A stretch of DNA of 6,041 bases from Bdellovibrionales bacterium (GTDB taxonomy: Bacteria > Bdellovibrionota > Bdellovibrionia > Bdellovibrionales > JAMPXM01). A model generated the notes under the pieces. That model was given only the letters and a program-made list of their open reading frames with translations, had not been told where the DNA came from and did not search any database. Location: assembly GCA_005793615.1 (NCBI GenBank), contig SXRI01000387.1:1-6041 (forward strand), given 5' to 3'. Positions 5,366 to 6,041 of this stretch are shown piece by piece. A program made the position numbers and the translations under genes. Each line of letters begins with the position of its first letter. Position 1 is the stretch's first letter.

Positions 5366-6041
5366 CAAGCCTCGGACTCTTTTTCATGGATGACTTGGTC
5401 TAGATTCAGCCCCTGCTGGTCACCGCCACCAAGTTCAAGTTCGGCTGCCAGAATTTCTTCATCACTTGCGACATCAGCACTCACTTCCAGATCGCCGGCT
5501 TCAACCTCGGAAAGAGTGGTTAGCCCCTCAGGCACACGATCAAGCGACTCAAGGCCCAACTGGAATTCCGCCTCGGCCGAAGCCGGATCAACCGGCACTT
5601 CATGGAGCTCAATTTGTTCTTCGATCGCATGATTGATGATCCCTTCGGCCACCTTATCGGCGTCACCGGAATCAAACTCCTGCACCCGTTCAAGAACATT
5701 TCGCTCAACTGCTTTTATAGTTTCGATATGAATGTCGCCGTAAACTTCACTCTGAAAGAGCGAGACATAACCCATACGACCCAATTCAAGTATCGAGAGA
5801 AAGGTCACCAAAAGCTGCGTACGCTGGGTGTCGGGCCCGATATTAAGTAAATCATGCAATAGGACCCGAGAACCGACGATCAGGCGCTCTTTGATTTCCA
5901 TCACTCGAGCGGCGATCGAAATCACTTTCGGACGAACCTTATGAACGAACTTTTGTGCCTTACGAAGCGCACGGCGATAACTTGATATCAGCGAGAACAA
6001 GCCGTCTTCTTCGAGAATAATGTCGCCGACCTGCTCGCCGC
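5365..6041 (-). CDS. scpA: ScpA, kleisin subunit of SMC-ScpAB condensin, C-terminal part, 5' end cut by window
   Basis: ScpA is the kleisin that closes the SMC ring; its C-terminal winged helix binds one SMC head and its middle binds ScpB. The frame stays open to the right window edge, so the N-terminal SMC-neck-binding part is missing; 224 residues are visible. Family signs are a helical segment (GLFSLISSYRRALRKAQ), then VISIAARVMEIKERL and the C-terminal winged helix with LLVTFLSILELGRMGYVSL followed by VYGDIHIE, the classic kleisin ending. In most ScpA proteins the chain stops soon after that point. Here about 110 further residues follow, rich in Glu, Asp, Leu and Ala, probably mostly disordered, ending HEKESEA. 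scpB follows after 8 bases. An in-frame TTG at 6000 is not a start, because homologous sequence continues upstream of it. Operon position and motifs together make the call firm. Confidence 0.93.
   Translation of the reverse strand, partial: GEQVGDIILEEDGLFSLISSYRRALRKAQKFVHKVRPKVISIAARVMEIKERLIVGSRVLLHDLLNIGPDTQRTQLLVTFLSILELGRMGYVSLFQSEVYGDIHIETIKAVERNVLERVQEFDSGDADKVAEGIINHAIEEQIELHEVPVDPASAEAEFQLGLESLDRVPEGLTTLSEVEAGDLEVSADVASDEEILAAELELGGGDQQGLNLDQVIHEKESEA

Noticed and set aside
5357..5368. TTG at 5368 as the scpB start
   Set aside because: The AGGAG lies downstream of this TTG, and an ATG follows at the right distance at 5356; the TTG also overlaps the scpA stop.
4470..5393. Long plus-strand open frame (about 307 codons, Ser/Ala-rich) opposite scpB and the end of scpA
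   Set aside because: Its composition is what the reverse of Glu/Ala/Asp-rich coding sequence gives; no domain or ribosome site is seen, and the minus strand carries clear ScpB family motifs.

Overview
The window holds five protein-coding genes in two convergent blocks and almost no non-coding DNA. I see no RNA gene, IS element, phage gene or CRISPR array. Base composition is moderate (a little over half G+C by eye). The minus-strand block encodes a protein with a Sec signal peptide, beta-rich sequence and a C-terminal Phe, which points to a Gram-negative (diderm) bacterium. An scpAB condensin operon with long acidic extensions, next to a glucose PTS whose permease looks proteobacterial, would fit a Bdellovibrionota/deltaproteobacterial-type lineage. 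That placement is a weak inference; nothing here fixes the taxon.

Plus strand, 1-3004: a two-gene sugar phosphotransferase (PTS) unit. The first gene is the C-terminal part of enzyme I (ptsI or a multidomain EI), cut by the left window edge just before its phospho-accepting histidine. After 4 bases and a good Shine-Dalgarno comes a GTG-started glucose-family EIICB permease (ptsG-like). The permease carries a normal EIIB domain with its phospho-cysteine, then a Thr/Pro/Ser/Gly-rich linker, then a second EIIB-like domain in which that cysteine is replaced by alanine. No HPr or EIIA gene is visible. The enzyme I sequence resembles EI modules of IIA-HPr-EI fusion proteins, so those parts may be fused to it upstream of the window. 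Together the genes would carry phosphate from PEP through EI (and unseen HPr and EIIA) to EIIB and the sugar.

Minus strand, 6041-3035: an operon read right to left. It starts with the C-terminal part of scpA (kleisin, cut by the right edge), then scpB, then a small predicted exported, outer-membrane-like protein of unknown function. At both junctions the next gene's Shine-Dalgarno overlaps or directly abuts the previous stop codon, so the genes are tightly coupled. ScpA and ScpB would form the SMC-ScpAB chromosome-organising complex. Both carry unusual acidic, probably disordered tails. ScpB is about three times the usual length, with a GQN[D/V] repeat near its N-terminus.

The two blocks converge with only 30 bases between stop codons. 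No clear intrinsic terminator is present, but an imperfect inverted repeat spans the junction. Three separate genes carry in-frame 12-bp tandem duplications. I did not find convincing evidence for a wholly new system. The most unusual items are the cysteine-less second EIIB domain, the heavily extended ScpB, and the envelope-protein gene coupled to scpAB.
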